Part shown: in pieces, positions 36,601 to 43,300 of the stretch
Layout: every line of letters starts with the position of its first letter
Numbering within the stretch: position 1 is the first letter of the stretch
NCBI RefSeq assembly: GCF_021730395.1
Contig: NC_069362.1
Coordinates: forward strand, 68,465,501-68,529,500
Length of the DNA stretch: 64,000 nucleotides
Reading direction: 5' to 3'
From: Mercenaria mercenaria
Lineage: Eukaryota > Mollusca > Bivalvia > Venerida > Veneridae
Program-made: the position numbers and the translations under genes
The notes under the pieces: model-generated
Database searches by the model: none
Told to the model about the DNA's origin: nothing
Seen by the model: only the letters and a program-made list of their open reading frames with translations

Positions 36601-38164
36601 GTTCATACTCAAAAATTATCTTGTGCAGCTTTTATAGGTACAGTATAAAGGTGTTTTTGAAATGTAAACAAACAAAAGAGTTTCATAAGAGTAAGTCTAT
36701 ACACAACTTTTTCAACAGAAGCACTGGTTCTTGTTGACCAAGCGGCAGTGTAATCTGTTTCAGATTTAAGTATTTCGGAGTGAGTTAGATTCCCAGTCCC
36801 GTATTTCTTAATTTTTAAAACTATTCAATTTCTTATTTTTCAACTGGTATGAAGACAACTCATGTTGTTGTCAAAGAAAAAGTGTTACAACCTTTTCACA
36901 ATTTTAATAGAAAATAAATGCACAAAAATTATGTTTAAATACACTAATATGTTAATTCAGTATTGAACAATTTAAAGATACTGCCTATTTCATTTGAAAA
37001 TAAGTACAAAACAATGAATAAGAAACCAGAGAAAAAAACAAGACTTACAAAAAACATGTAATGCAAAAATGTTTTAAAAAGACCGTTTTCAACACTGATG
37101 CAAGTTTTGAACCTCCACAACAACAACAAACTAGCTATTGGTGAAACTCCATATATCTTTTTTTCAGTACTAAATGCTACTGGCAGTCTATCTATACACT
37201 GCTCAAAACAAAGGGGCCATAATATTGTGCAGTGCTTAAACCAAAAAAGTTCCATGTCTATACTATTAAACAACTTTATGCATTTACTGAATGGCTTGGT
37301 GGTCAATAGTCAGAACTTATTGCCTGAAGACCAATTGTTTTCATTTTTCAACATTGACTGGTAAACCATTAAAGTGTTCAGTTACATGACAAGAGAATTT
37401 CAATGTCATATTTTTCCTTCTTCAAGCATGCAAAATTGAGCATTCATCTATAAACCAGTCAATAGCACGAACTATGCACTGGTGATTTATACATGTACTA
37501 AGTGTCATGTAACAATTTGTAGTAGACCTGTACACTTTCCTGAAGTCAATTATCAGAAAAAAGGTGCTATATCTAAACCAGTAACAAAGGTCAAGCAGCC
37601 AGTCTGCCTAACACAATCCCGTATAAGATGAACAATGTAAGTATCAAAATCAAACTGTATATCCACCTGAGCTTTCCTTTTGCTCTCTTCTATCTCTTCA
37701 GCAGTTCTTTTCTTCTTTGCTTTAACTTGTTCAGGTTTACCGACGTCCATTGATTTACCAATTCCTGGAGGCTTTACAATATCAGCTGACTTTTCAGTAT
37801 TTGGTTCAGTGTCTACTTCCTCAGTCTCTACGGAGTTTCCTATTATCTGAGAGAGTGACAGCTTTTCTGCTTCGTCTCCTGAACTATCACTGAAGTTGTC
37901 TGTGTAATTAGTATCTGTTGATGGTGCAGTGTAAGTGCAACTGTAGGATTCACTATCTGGCTTCCTTATTTCCTCTGTATAACTGGTGCCAGGTTCAGAC
38001 TCTTGCAAGACTGGCTCAGTGGTACTACTAGCACATGAAGACAAGGCACTGAACTGTCTTTTCCTTGCCAGCCTGTCTCGAAGACTACCCAGTTCTGGAA
38101 GACTTTCATCATCACTAGAGGAACTGTCTGATATGAAATCCCTTCTATTTGCCTGCTTCTTCAT
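18556..38164 (-). CDS. EME1: EME1, non-catalytic subunit of the MUS81-EME1 structure-specific endonuclease
   Basis: EME1 pairs with MUS81 in the nucleus to cut branched DNA such as stalled forks, 3' flaps and nicked Holliday junctions. Nine coding exons on the minus strand (38164-37667, 36523-36413, 35278-35105, 31341-31249, 29775-29657, 23771-23529, 22905-22722, 22208-22152, 18666-18556) all have GT..AG borders and join in phase to 1590 nt, 529 residues; human EME1 is about 570. Residues 1-166 are an acidic, serine-rich disordered region opening MKKQANRRDFISDSSSSDDE. Residues 167-203 are a charged helix. About 204-415 form the inactive ERCC4-type nuclease fold (YIKVLID..., TIMWRRQVTE, MMAVIPVTDFVHMV, VSRVDVEEAVTDTLLQTG, FSKAVAERPAK). 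The C-terminus holds the tandem helix-hairpin-helix (SPDISQAIIAEYPSPLLLRK, VRRGAGVLETTRRVGKELSR). The start is the first ATG in the first coding exon; that exon is open upstream to its acceptor (38181), so a 5' leader exon exists and a few extra residues are possible. Its divergent neighbour is MRPL27. Confidence 0.93.
18667..19627 (-). other. EME1 intron 8, gene-proximal part
   Basis: No further exon is seen. Near 18758 'atgcctcccccaatttctga' and 'agggacatat' resemble the 5' end of a decayed family E element. Confidence 0.4.
19628..20915 (-). mobile_element. HINE-like element (family N), reverse orientation
   Basis: On the plus strand it begins AAACAAGAGTGCCAGAC (the 3' end seen in reverse) and ends at the 5' terminus 'ccattaggggactaataat'. 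A GACGGACAGATGG tract lies just inside the 5' terminus. Two unit types are present: three or four units with 'cctggggcgatttgggtggt' (about 160 bp) and four with 'tgtgaccttgacctttgagc' (about 165 bp). It lies in EME1 intron 8. Confidence 0.6.
20916..22151 (-). other. EME1 intron 8, remainder
   Basis: AT-rich intron sequence with no exon or clear repeat recognised. Confidence 0.4.
22152..22208 (-). CDS. EME1: EME1 coding exon 8
   Basis: A 57-nt exon bounded by ..ttttcag and gtatgt. It encodes 19 residues, AYQRCSSEKEAIKLLENIV, matching the loop between the two HhH hairpins in EME1 (AYQ.CFSDKERQNLLADI in human, from memory). Both borders are phase 0. Confidence 0.92.
22371..22575. mobile_element. 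205-bp MITE with TTAA duplication
   Basis: The terminal repeats CCTTTAGCCTGC and, inverted, CCTTTACCCTGC are flanked on both sides by TTAA (22367-22370 and 22576-22579). TTAA duplications are typical of piggyBac-type transposition, though these termini are not the usual piggyBac CCC start. It sits in EME1 intron 7. Confidence 0.8.
22722..22905 (-). CDS. EME1: EME1 coding exon 7
   Basis: 184 nt bounded by ..tatttcag and gtgtgt. It encodes the end of the nuclease-like fold and the first HhH: FDPIFSFHEEGVGGVKVDKN, LLKVWKQQLLQFKNISPDIS, QAIIAEYPSPLLLRK. The first base completes a codon from exon 6. Confidence 0.93.
23529..23771 (-). CDS. EME1: EME1 coding exon 6
   Basis: 243 nt bounded by ..tatgcag and gtatgt. 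It encodes a basic linker (DVKSKTQRQYREAVQSANPN) and the VSRVDVEEAVTDTLLQTG and FSKAVAERPAK segments, which match human VSRVDAEEALVDLQLHT and FTKAVAEAPFKK. It ends with two bases of a Lys codon. Confidence 0.93.
23900..24183 (+). mobile_element. tRNA-derived SINE (SINE-1), complete with target duplication
   Basis: The head has A box TGGCCGAGTGG (23912-23922) and B box GGTTCGAAACC (23965-23975), of Ser/Leu-tRNA type. The body contains 'ggggcacctggggtcttcct' and ends 'tgtcggtgcgacaataaacc' with an AAAT repeat tail. A perfect 15-bp target duplication, ATTATTTCCAACATT, flanks it at 23885-23899 and 24184-24198. It is antisense in EME1 intron 5. The frames at 23842 and 23938 are artefacts of it. 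Confidence 0.92.
24468..24824 (-). mobile_element. 3' part of a HINE-like element, reverse orientation
   Basis: The plus strand begins AAACAAGAGTGCCAATC, the same reversed 3' end as family N, followed by decayed units ('gagggccataactatagaga', 'cctgaccaagattctata'). Confidence 0.45.
24825..24975. mobile_element. Fragment of the TACTGT.. MITE family
   Basis: It shares TACTGTGATATCATTTATA, 'gggggactagga' and 'cattttatgtt' with the complete copy at 59756-59964. A long A tract interrupts it. Confidence 0.55.
25200..26894 (-). mobile_element. HINE-like element with family K ends but another satellite (family L)
   Basis: The 5' terminus, at the right on the minus strand, reads TTAGCTCGGCTATTCAAAG, closely like the family K start. 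The interior is a different satellite: alternating units of about 145 bp ('aagtccaaaagggggcataa', 'gttatgggacttgatgctat', 'agttatgggacttgacccag'). The 3' end was not located. It is interrupted by SINE-2 at 25738-26013 and lies in EME1 intron 5. Confidence 0.6.
25738..26013 (+). mobile_element. SINE-2 inserted in the family L satellite
   Basis: The body 'ggttctgggacgatctgtg..ttgcatgatcgtaagaggcg' ends in 'tgtgttggtgcgccgtaaaa', then CCCAAATAAATAAATAAATA. The 3' module is of the same type as SINE-1. The satellite unit is broken at 'cttgcatgcaaa' on the left and resumes with 'aaaggggcataattt' on the right. Confidence 0.7.
26970..27244 (-). mobile_element. Family O element 3' end, reverse orientation
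   Basis: The plus strand begins 'aaacaagagctgtcacagga', then 'gctggagctgtcactggagt', the reverse complement of the family O 3' end at 15190-15290. A mariner element follows at 27245. Confidence 0.65.
27618..28762 (+). pseudogene. Decayed mariner transposase with an intron-like insert
   Basis: The gene starts at ATG 27618 (MALEQLYSMKFCVLMGKTKS), the N-terminal helix-turn-helix start usual for mariner transposases. Later blocks are in shifted frames: DRPRSGCPCTSGKADEIREL (HTH linker), STSTVHSIVTRELGMSKVCA, IITADETWISVYDP (first catalytic Asp), FIIFFDSRGVVLCHAVPAGK, LLHQDNAPSHSS (second Asp), AYSPDLALCDFWLFPTLKSE (third Asp region), and a C-terminal ..WICRWEKCVSCKGKYFEK. At least three frame changes and one in-frame stop make it inactive. 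All three catalytic motifs remain readable, so it is not ancient. Family length is about 345 residues, and this copy is full length apart from the damage. Confidence 0.88.
28270..28389 (+). other. 120-bp intron-like insert in the transposase
   Basis: Coding sequence ..NYYSK ends in AAG directly before GTAATTG, and VIKRDLVRAVKKKRQEL resumes right after TTTCAG. Removing exactly 28270-28389 restores the uninterrupted family alignment (YYSK-VIKRDLVRAV) in phase 0. It has GT..AG borders and an AT-rich interior. Confidence 0.7.
28990..29656 (-). other. EME1 intron 5, remainder
   Basis: No exon is recognised; the frame at 29230-29511 has no known domain. Confidence 0.4.
29657..29775 (-). CDS. EME1: EME1 coding exon 5
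   Basis: 119 nt bounded by ..cattacag and gtaggt. It encodes KQRGQLNEGITVRGYVNQMK and SCLPDKSITIIVPGLEQYF, matching the EME1 segment where human has VTDITAKTAGKALSLVIVD. The border to exon 6 splits an Arg codon 2+1. Confidence 0.9.
29776..30947 (-). other. EME1 intron 4, upper part
   Basis: No exon is recognised. It contains the reversed family C fragment at 30500-30728. Confidence 0.4.
30500..30728 (-). mobile_element. Family C element, 5' part, reverse orientation
   Basis: Reverse-complemented it begins TTAGCTCACCTGTCACAC, then 'agtgacaaggtgagcttttg', as at 15659, and continues into one satellite unit with 'aggggccataactccggaac'. Confidence 0.65.
30948..31222. repeat. 95-bp minisatellite downstream of EME1 exon 4
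   Basis: Three units start 'gattaggtcctcaatta' near 30975, 31070 and 31165. Each 95-bp unit is built from two related halves of about 47 bp ('..ggtcctcaa.tatat.aa..tgg.actgtgaaaga'). It begins 27 bases beyond the exon 4 donor. Confidence 0.85.
31249..31341 (-). CDS. EME1: EME1 coding exon 4
   Basis: 93 nt bounded by ..ctctgcag and gtaagt, phase 0 at both ends, 31 residues: VETVHSDIEEQEMMAVIPVT, DFVHMVNTFKL. It matches the EME1 nuclease-like fold (EEPTVLVLLRAEAFVSMID in human). The exon is squeezed between two minisatellites, and its first 20 or so bases plus the acceptor are part of the one on its 5' side. Confidence 0.92.
31321..31977. repeat. 80-bp minisatellite carrying copies of the EME1 exon 4 splice acceptor
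   Basis: Eight units with an exact 80-bp period (unit marker GTATGCACATCTAG at 31382, 31462, 31542, 31622, 31702, 31782, 31862, 31942) follow a ninth, founder-like unit that overlaps the exon border (31321-31380). On the EME1 strand each unit contains CCCTGCAG followed by ATAGAGACAGTTCATAGAGA, while the real border is CTCTGCAG followed by GTAGAGACAGTTCACAGTGA. Units are nearly identical, so the expansion is recent. Confidence 0.93.
31985..32265. repeat. Older diverged tandem copies of EME1 exon 4 border
   Basis: About five decayed units of 55-65 bp of the form 'cagcatttccaggtc..gtgaactgtctctac'. They share with the exon both its border (tgtgaactgtctctac) and, in the copy at 32000, ACAGCCATCATTT, a 13-base stretch from deeper in the exon. 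On the EME1 strand the last copy still reads VETAHM. Confidence 0.65.
32414..34226 (+). mobile_element. RTE-like LINE, internally deleted copy
   Basis: A non-LTR retrotransposon remnant of 1.8 kb. The 5' part (32414-33130) encodes an apurinic-type endonuclease: RIATWNVRTLYETGRTAQVA, LDILGMSEVRWTGSGR, DGVGFLISKRTSK, VQCYAPSNQAD, VLVMGYMNAKV. After a deletion, reverse-transcriptase start (EIMDAVGMLKNGKAPGL) and palm-region fragments (GVHQGCLLSPLIF) follow in shifted frames. The C-terminal block reads FTYLGSVVSKTGGSDEDVKT, VLLYGSETRK, RWLGHILRREQANITRQALD, with the GRP..TWRRTLD and W..V.ALCP tail usual for these ORFs. The catalytic RT centre is lost. It ends in a short TAAG repeat (34205-34220) rather than poly(A), as in RTE elements. 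The clade is inferred from these motifs. Confidence 0.82.
34240..35060 (-). mobile_element. HINE-like element, reverse orientation
   Basis: Units of about 157 bp contain 'tgtgaccttgaccttgaaat' (34561, 34720, 34876) and 'catccaaaacatgcgctctg'. A GACAGACAGACAC tract is at the right (5') end. Related sequence also lies left of the LINE (32270-32345), so the LINE probably inserted into this element. The minus frame 34646-35041 is a satellite artefact. Confidence 0.6.
35105..35278 (-). CDS. EME1: EME1 coding exon 3
   Basis: 174 nt bounded by ..gttttcag and gtatca, phase 0, 58 residues: YIKVLIDTHVVNTCGLGVVL opens the nuclease-like fold; LPLPFTIMWRRQVTECNMSA matches human AVPCSVTWRRRAGPSE. Confidence 0.93.
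35855..36326. mobile_element. 472-bp TIR element carrying a tRNA-like unit
   Basis: The ends are CTTAAAGCGGCATGCCT and, inverted, CTTAAAGCAGCATGCCT. Beyond about 21 bases the arms diverge, though both have an A/T-rich patch next. A tRNA-like T arm and a Pol III terminator sit in the right half. It lies in EME1 intron 2. Confidence 0.65.
36110..36197 (+). ncRNA. tRNA-like sequence with Pol III terminator
   Basis: An exact B box (GGTTCGATTCC at 36171-36181) is preceded by an A-box-like ATTGGTTACGACG and followed within ten bases by TTTTTTT. The acceptor stem does not pair (3' half ATGCGGTC has no partner), so it is a tRNA-derived unit and not a working tRNA. Confidence 0.55.
36413..36523 (-). 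CDS. EME1: EME1 coding exon 2
   Basis: 111 nt bounded by ..tatgccag and gtttgt, phase 0, 37 residues of charged helix: EKREEREKQKAAKEAEKQMR then KVERESKKQFAVGSCLK. This corresponds to the basic coil just before the EME1 core (..TRMKAQRPEECLK in human). Confidence 0.92.
36524..37666 (-). other. EME1 intron 1
   Basis: No further exon is seen. The frames at 36944-37364 have no recognisable similarity. Confidence 0.4.
37667..38164 (-). CDS. EME1: EME1 coding exon 1
   Basis: 498 nt, 166 residues from ATG 38164-38162 to the donor gtggat. The acidic serine-rich start (MKKQANRRDFISDSSSSDDE, SLPELGSLRDRLARKRQ) resembles the human N-terminus (..SDSEELPTFAFLKK). It is otherwise low-complexity with many Ser, Glu and Asp, and a basic patch KAKKKRTAEEIEESKRKAQ near the end that may be a nuclear localisation signal. 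The exon's acceptor (..tttatag) is at 38182-38183, 17 bases before the ATG. Confidence 0.9.
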
Positions 38165-38181
38165 TTTGTCATCCAACAAAA

Positions 38182-40253
38182 CTATAAACAGAAATAAATA
38201 ATATATTTTTCTTTCACTAGGTCGAAAGCAGTAAGAGCAAGGAGAAATTTTCACCATGATAATAGTGGTAAGATCTGCCAGAAAATAATTGTCATATATA
38301 CATACTGAAGATGTGTAACTTCTATGGAATGAATGAGGGGACAGTTTAAAGAACAGATTCAATAATAATTTCTACCATGCTAAACAAATATTAAACCAGA
38401 TTTGTGAAAAATATAATGAAATAACTTCTTTAAAACACAGAATTTGTTGGGTTTAACATAGCACTAACACAACTATAGGTCATATGGCGACTTTCCAGCT
38501 TTGATGGTGGAGGAAGACCTCAGGTGCCCCTCCGTGCATTATTTCATCATGAGCGGGCACGAGTGATGACTGTGTCTACCATACAATATAACAAAATCCA
38601 TAATGCAGAGTAATGGTGTTTGTTTTTTGAGCTATAATTTTTCATTTTGACTCCCCATTAAGATATTCTATATAATACAATTATAATCCTGACCGCTATC
38701 TTTGCTAAATAAAGAATTCAACTGTTTAGTTTGAAAGTTTATTGAAAATAATACAAAACTTGTACATGTTTATTTAATGGCCCAATAGAATTTCAAAGTG
38801 GTATTAAACAATAAACTTGACATTTAGCCATTTATTGAGTGTAAATAGTGATAATATAATTCAACATTGGAAAAATGGCGGAGACTGGAGTAAAATCACA
38901 TAGAAAAAGAGAAAGACATGCTGGAAGCGTTTTGTCGGCCGAGAATAATTTAAATGTAGAATCTTTTACTGTTTCACTTGATTATTATCCTTGAAAACAG
39001 TTGAAAAGTAGTCCTGAAATTTATGGGGAAAATCCTTAAAAAGTCCTGAAATATTTGCTGGGTTGGTCTGTATTAATCCTTTTGAAATTTTGACTTTTAT
39101 TCTCCAATAAATAAAATCAGTAAGGAGAATCTTTGGAAGCGCAGAATACAATCAAGCTTAATAATAGCAGACTGGTACATCATATAAAACATGTATATTA
39201 CACACTATATAACAACTGCCAGTTTTCAACTTCAACTTTCTACTGCCGAACAATCGTCTAGGGATTATGACTGGCAGGCTACTGAGTTTACTGATATATA
39301 CATTGAATTCTGGAAAAGGCCACACTTTTGGACAGTTAAGTGCCCTTAAAAACTCAAAAGTACAGTTACATATCTTTGTTTAGATGTACAAATGTATTTG
39401 CAATAATTTACCAGTGCTGAAATTTCACATCATTATGCTGGACATAGTTTAAAGCAATTCTTTATTTTAATAAATTTCTTTACAAATGGACCAGAATTCA
39501 TTTTACAGGGAGACAACTTTTTGAGACTATTTTAAGTATCAATTGTGCCAGATAGTAACATGTAATGATCAGGCATATTGTTGGTAAAGATGTTTTCCTT
39601 TTTCAAATATTTCCATGTTTTGAAGGTATACTCAATATGGAAGCCATTAAGGTTTAGACCTAATTAAATGGCTTGGAAAATTCATTGAAACCTGAACTTC
39701 TACTTTCAAGCAAAAGTGATAATCCTACCACTATTAACAATCTTCTTTCGTCAATATGGGCCACCAGTGGCGAGTATATATAACAAACAGTTACTTACCC
39801 AGTCGCAATTAATGTGAAATATATCTGAATTTTTAGATTATTCTGTGAAAAAAAAACAACACAATTTTGCTTCTTCCTGTTATTTAACCGTATTTGGATT
39901 TTTTACTAGTGATTTCAAATTAAGCTAAACTTTGACCATTATCTCTCAGATATCCAAGAAATTACATATCTACTTATCAACAATTGTTATGAAAACAAAA
40001 TAAATAACTGAATGTAGATGCATATTCCCTACTTTCACTTTATTTCCCGCCAAATGTCATATTTTATTCGTACGCCTAATTAATAATACAGTTTTATCAA
40101 CAGTGATAAATAATGACTAGATAATTTTCATAATATATTAATTAAACTTTCTGTTAAAAGTTGGTGACATGGAAAGAATAAAATAAGTAAGTGTGCAACT
40201 TCTACTTAAGAACTCTTTTTTTTCTAAAGTAAACCAAGAGTACTACTTTAAAC
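38182..40253. promoter_or_regulatory. Divergent EME1/MRPL27 intergenic interval
   Basis: The two genes are transcribed away from this region. It must hold a non-coding 5' leader exon of EME1 (first coding exon is preceded by an acceptor) and the MRPL27 start. No TATA box or CpG-rich block stands out. It also contains a SINE-1 fragment at 38444-38562 and a plus-strand 39-codon frame at 38875-38994 with a good ATG context (MAETGVKSHRKRERHAG) that I cannot assign. Confidence 0.5.
38444..38562 (-). mobile_element. SINE-1 3' fragment
   Basis: The reverse complement carries 'ggggcacctgaggtcttcct', 'gctggaaagtcgccatatga' and 'taaacccaaca', the last 115 bases of SINE-1 without its tRNA head. Confidence 0.8.
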
Positions 40254-40323
40254 ATGGCTGCGCCCTTGGTATCTGCCACGGCAATGTCGTTCAATAAATT
40301 AGCAGTTAGAACAAATTTACGGG
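40254..40323 (+). CDS. MRPL27: MRPL27 exon 1
   Basis: 70 nt encoding the presequence, ending TTACGGG before donor gtatgtg. It leaves one base (G) of a split codon. It is too short for a long-ORF search. Confidence 0.85.
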
Positions 40324-43300
40324 GTATGTGCTTATATAATTGCATTAATATATTTAGATATAAAAACTTGCACCCTAAATCTTTATTGTTTATCCATTAC
40401 ATTTGACGCTTTGCGAAAGAGGGATCAATATCTGGGAACTTTGACCAAGGGAAACAACTTTTAATTTAGAAAGATGTTCGGATAAGCCATATGATCGGAT
40501 AATACTTGAATGAGATAAATGTATATATGTTTCATCATAATGAGGTTTCTATAACAGAACACTATTTTTCTTTTAGAAAAAAAATGTTCAAGAAGCTAGA
40601 GTCAAAATAATTCGATGTTTAGATTGTTTTATAAATTATATTTGTGACAGTGTCATAGGTTGCAAAATTTTAGCCTAAACTATATTGCTGATACATATTG
40701 TCTATTGTTTCTCTTTCCATTGTAACAGTCTCAGGAAAAATGTGCAGCCTTGACCGGGATTCGAACCTTGGACCTTCAGCTTACCATGCCAACGTTCTAC
40801 CAGTTGAGCTACCGTCGAGGCCACCCGATACGAGAACCACTACACACCTTAATTCCCTCTTAGTCTTACTGGGAGACATTGGCACTCCTGGCCAATGTCT
40901 GCCGCAGACTGTTAACCGAATTCAGATGCACACCCCAACCAAACTGCTTCGCCCTGCATGGGCTCCAAGGGTGAGCATCCCGGACGAGCCCCCAAATGTA
41001 ACAGTCACAGGAAAAATGTGCAACCTCGACCGGGATTTGAACCTCGGACCTTCGGCTTACCATGCCAACGCTGTACCAATTGAGCTACCGAGGCCACCCG
41101 ATACGAGAACCGCTACTCACCTTCCATCTTATTGCGAGACATTGGCACTCCTGGCCAATGTCTGCCGCAGACTGTTAACCGAATTCAGATGCACACCCCA
41201 GCCAGACTGCTTCGCCCAGCATGGGCTCCAAGGGTGAGTATCCCAGAATAGGCCCCAGATGTTACAGTCTCAGGAAAAATGTGCAGCCTCGACCGGGATT
41301 CAAACCTCGGACCTTCGGCTTACCGTGCCAACACTCTACCAATTGAGCTACCGAGGCCACCCGTCCCGATACGAGAACCGCTACACCATCTTAAGTACCA
41401 TCAAGTAAACACCTCTGGTTCGTAAATGTAGTGTAACAGTATTACAATTGTAGCTTTTACTATAGTTAAATTAGTAAAACTAGTCGTTGCTCCCCCTTGA
41501 CCATAAACAACGGACATGTACTGTTGACCCGTTACTTGGGCAGTTAAATCACATGACCTAAACTGACGGCCCTCAAATCAACATTCGCACTTGCCATTTT
41601 GCAAAACAACAGTGTAACACCATATTTTTATGCTAACAAATATTCCTACATTCTGTAGACATAATTTAGTGTTGTATCTAGACTTGAAAAAGGGCTGGGT
41701 GCTGAAGAATGAGGGCCATACATTCTTTGGCTCACAATTGCAGATGTCAAACTGATCTTTGACAACAAGTTCCATCACAAGTCATGACATTTGTTCCAGT
41801 GGTAGTCTACACAGTTCACTACCATCGTAATGATTAAACATATTTCCTGGCAATTTAGTAACAGTACTTACCAACTACCATAGCTTCCTGGAAATTACCA
41901 GTACTTTTCTATTTATTAATATACATATAAAAAAATGTTACAAAGTTTGTTTATTGGTTCAGTGAGACAATACATACTACTGTTTGCAGATCAAATTGCC
42001 CTTTCGCCATTTTTTATATCGATAGACTTTTACATTTACATCACAAAAACAGCGATGTTGAAGCTATTTTTGGATCTTGTCTACACAGGTTACTCTGCCT
42101 TTCCGACACGAGTAAAAAAAAAAATACACTGAATGAACTTGTTTACATTTGCTGCATTCATGACTACTTAAAAAATTACATTACAGGCATTTTTATGCCC
42201 CTGGCATCTACTGATGCGGGAGGCATATAGTGATCGTCCTGTCCGTCCGTCCGTACGAGGTTAACCAAATGGGACCGTTTCGTCTAGCGTCAATTACTAG
42301 AATGACTTGATACTAGTGCAGATGTAACCTGTGACCATTCCTCATCTTCAGACATCACCTGACCTCAGTTTGACCTTGACCTCATTCTGGACTTAGGTTG
42401 CTTTATATAGGCCATCTCTTGGTTAACCAAATGGGACCGTTTCGTCTAGCATTAATACCGCTTACAAGAATGAATTGATACTAATACAGATGTAACCTGT
42501 GACCATTCCTCGTCTTCAAACATCACCTGACCTCAGTTTGACCTTGACCTCATTTTGGACTTAGGTTGCTTTGTATCGACAAAGATGCCACCAGGGGCAT
42601 CAAGCGTTTATTGAACGCAGCTCCTTGTTCTGCCTAAATTTCAGTACCTTTTGCTGCAGACTTTTCTTTTAAATAATGTGTATCATTCACAATAATTATA
42701 AAACGCGACTGACTCGTGGTCGAGTTGTTGGTTTCACTCCTCATTGATTGGAGGGCATAAGTTTGATTCCCGGAACCGACCATGCCTCTTTTAAAGTTTA
42801 GTTGAAAAAAGTTGGTAGTTTCTTACGGAATATGTGAGTCTTAATTAAAGTAGTCTGACTAGTTTGACTAGGAAACAGTTACAAGTTATTTTCTCCACTC
42901 GAAAGAAATTGTAATCGCTGGATTTGGGTTTAAATGCTGATTTTGTTGCAAATCTGAGATAAATTCAAATAAAACTTACATACATGTATCAAAAGGGGGA
43001 TTCAGTTCCTCATTAATTTATGTAAAAATTATCATAACCCTAAAATACTAAATTTCTAGAAATTTAAACCTATGTATGTACGATTAACGTTACACATATA
43101 TGTGTTAGAACCAATAACTTTACATGACCGTGTACTGTGCTTTAGCCTCAATTATTTTGTTCCTTTTAGATTGACCATCACAAATACAAAACAAACTACA
43201 CGTCAGATTATTTTGACTTATGTGAGTCTATAACTGGTTCTTTCCACGAACGAAGACAGGGCTATCAACTGCCTGTTTGTAAATAACTGAAATAGTGTTT

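Larger units (their letters stand above)
40721..41390 (-). repeat. Tandem tRNA-Thr-like repeat, 2.5 copies
   Basis: Units start at about 40721, 40997 and 41260 (periods 276 and 263); the third stops after about 130 bp. On the minus strand each has a tRNA-Thr-like segment preceded by a shared module ('gccgcagactgttaaccgaa', 'ctgggagacattggcactcc' on plus). The open frame at 40698-41237 is an accident of the repeat. Confidence 0.85.

Noticed and set aside
36737-36815. A tRNA-like or SINE head in EME1 intron 1
   Set aside because: TTGACCAAGCGGCAG and GTTAGATTCCCAG only weakly resemble A and B boxes, and no body or tail follows.
38875-38994. A 39-codon frame with good ATG context between EME1 and MRPL27
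   Set aside because: MAETGVKSHRKRERHAG.. has no known match and no donor site was convincing. It is too weak to list as a gene.
40698-41237. A 179-codon plus-strand open frame
   Set aside because: It runs across tandem tRNA-Thr-like repeats, and its translation repeats with the DNA unit (DRDSNLGPSAYHA..). Such frames are a known by-product of tRNA-like sequence read in the wrong frame.
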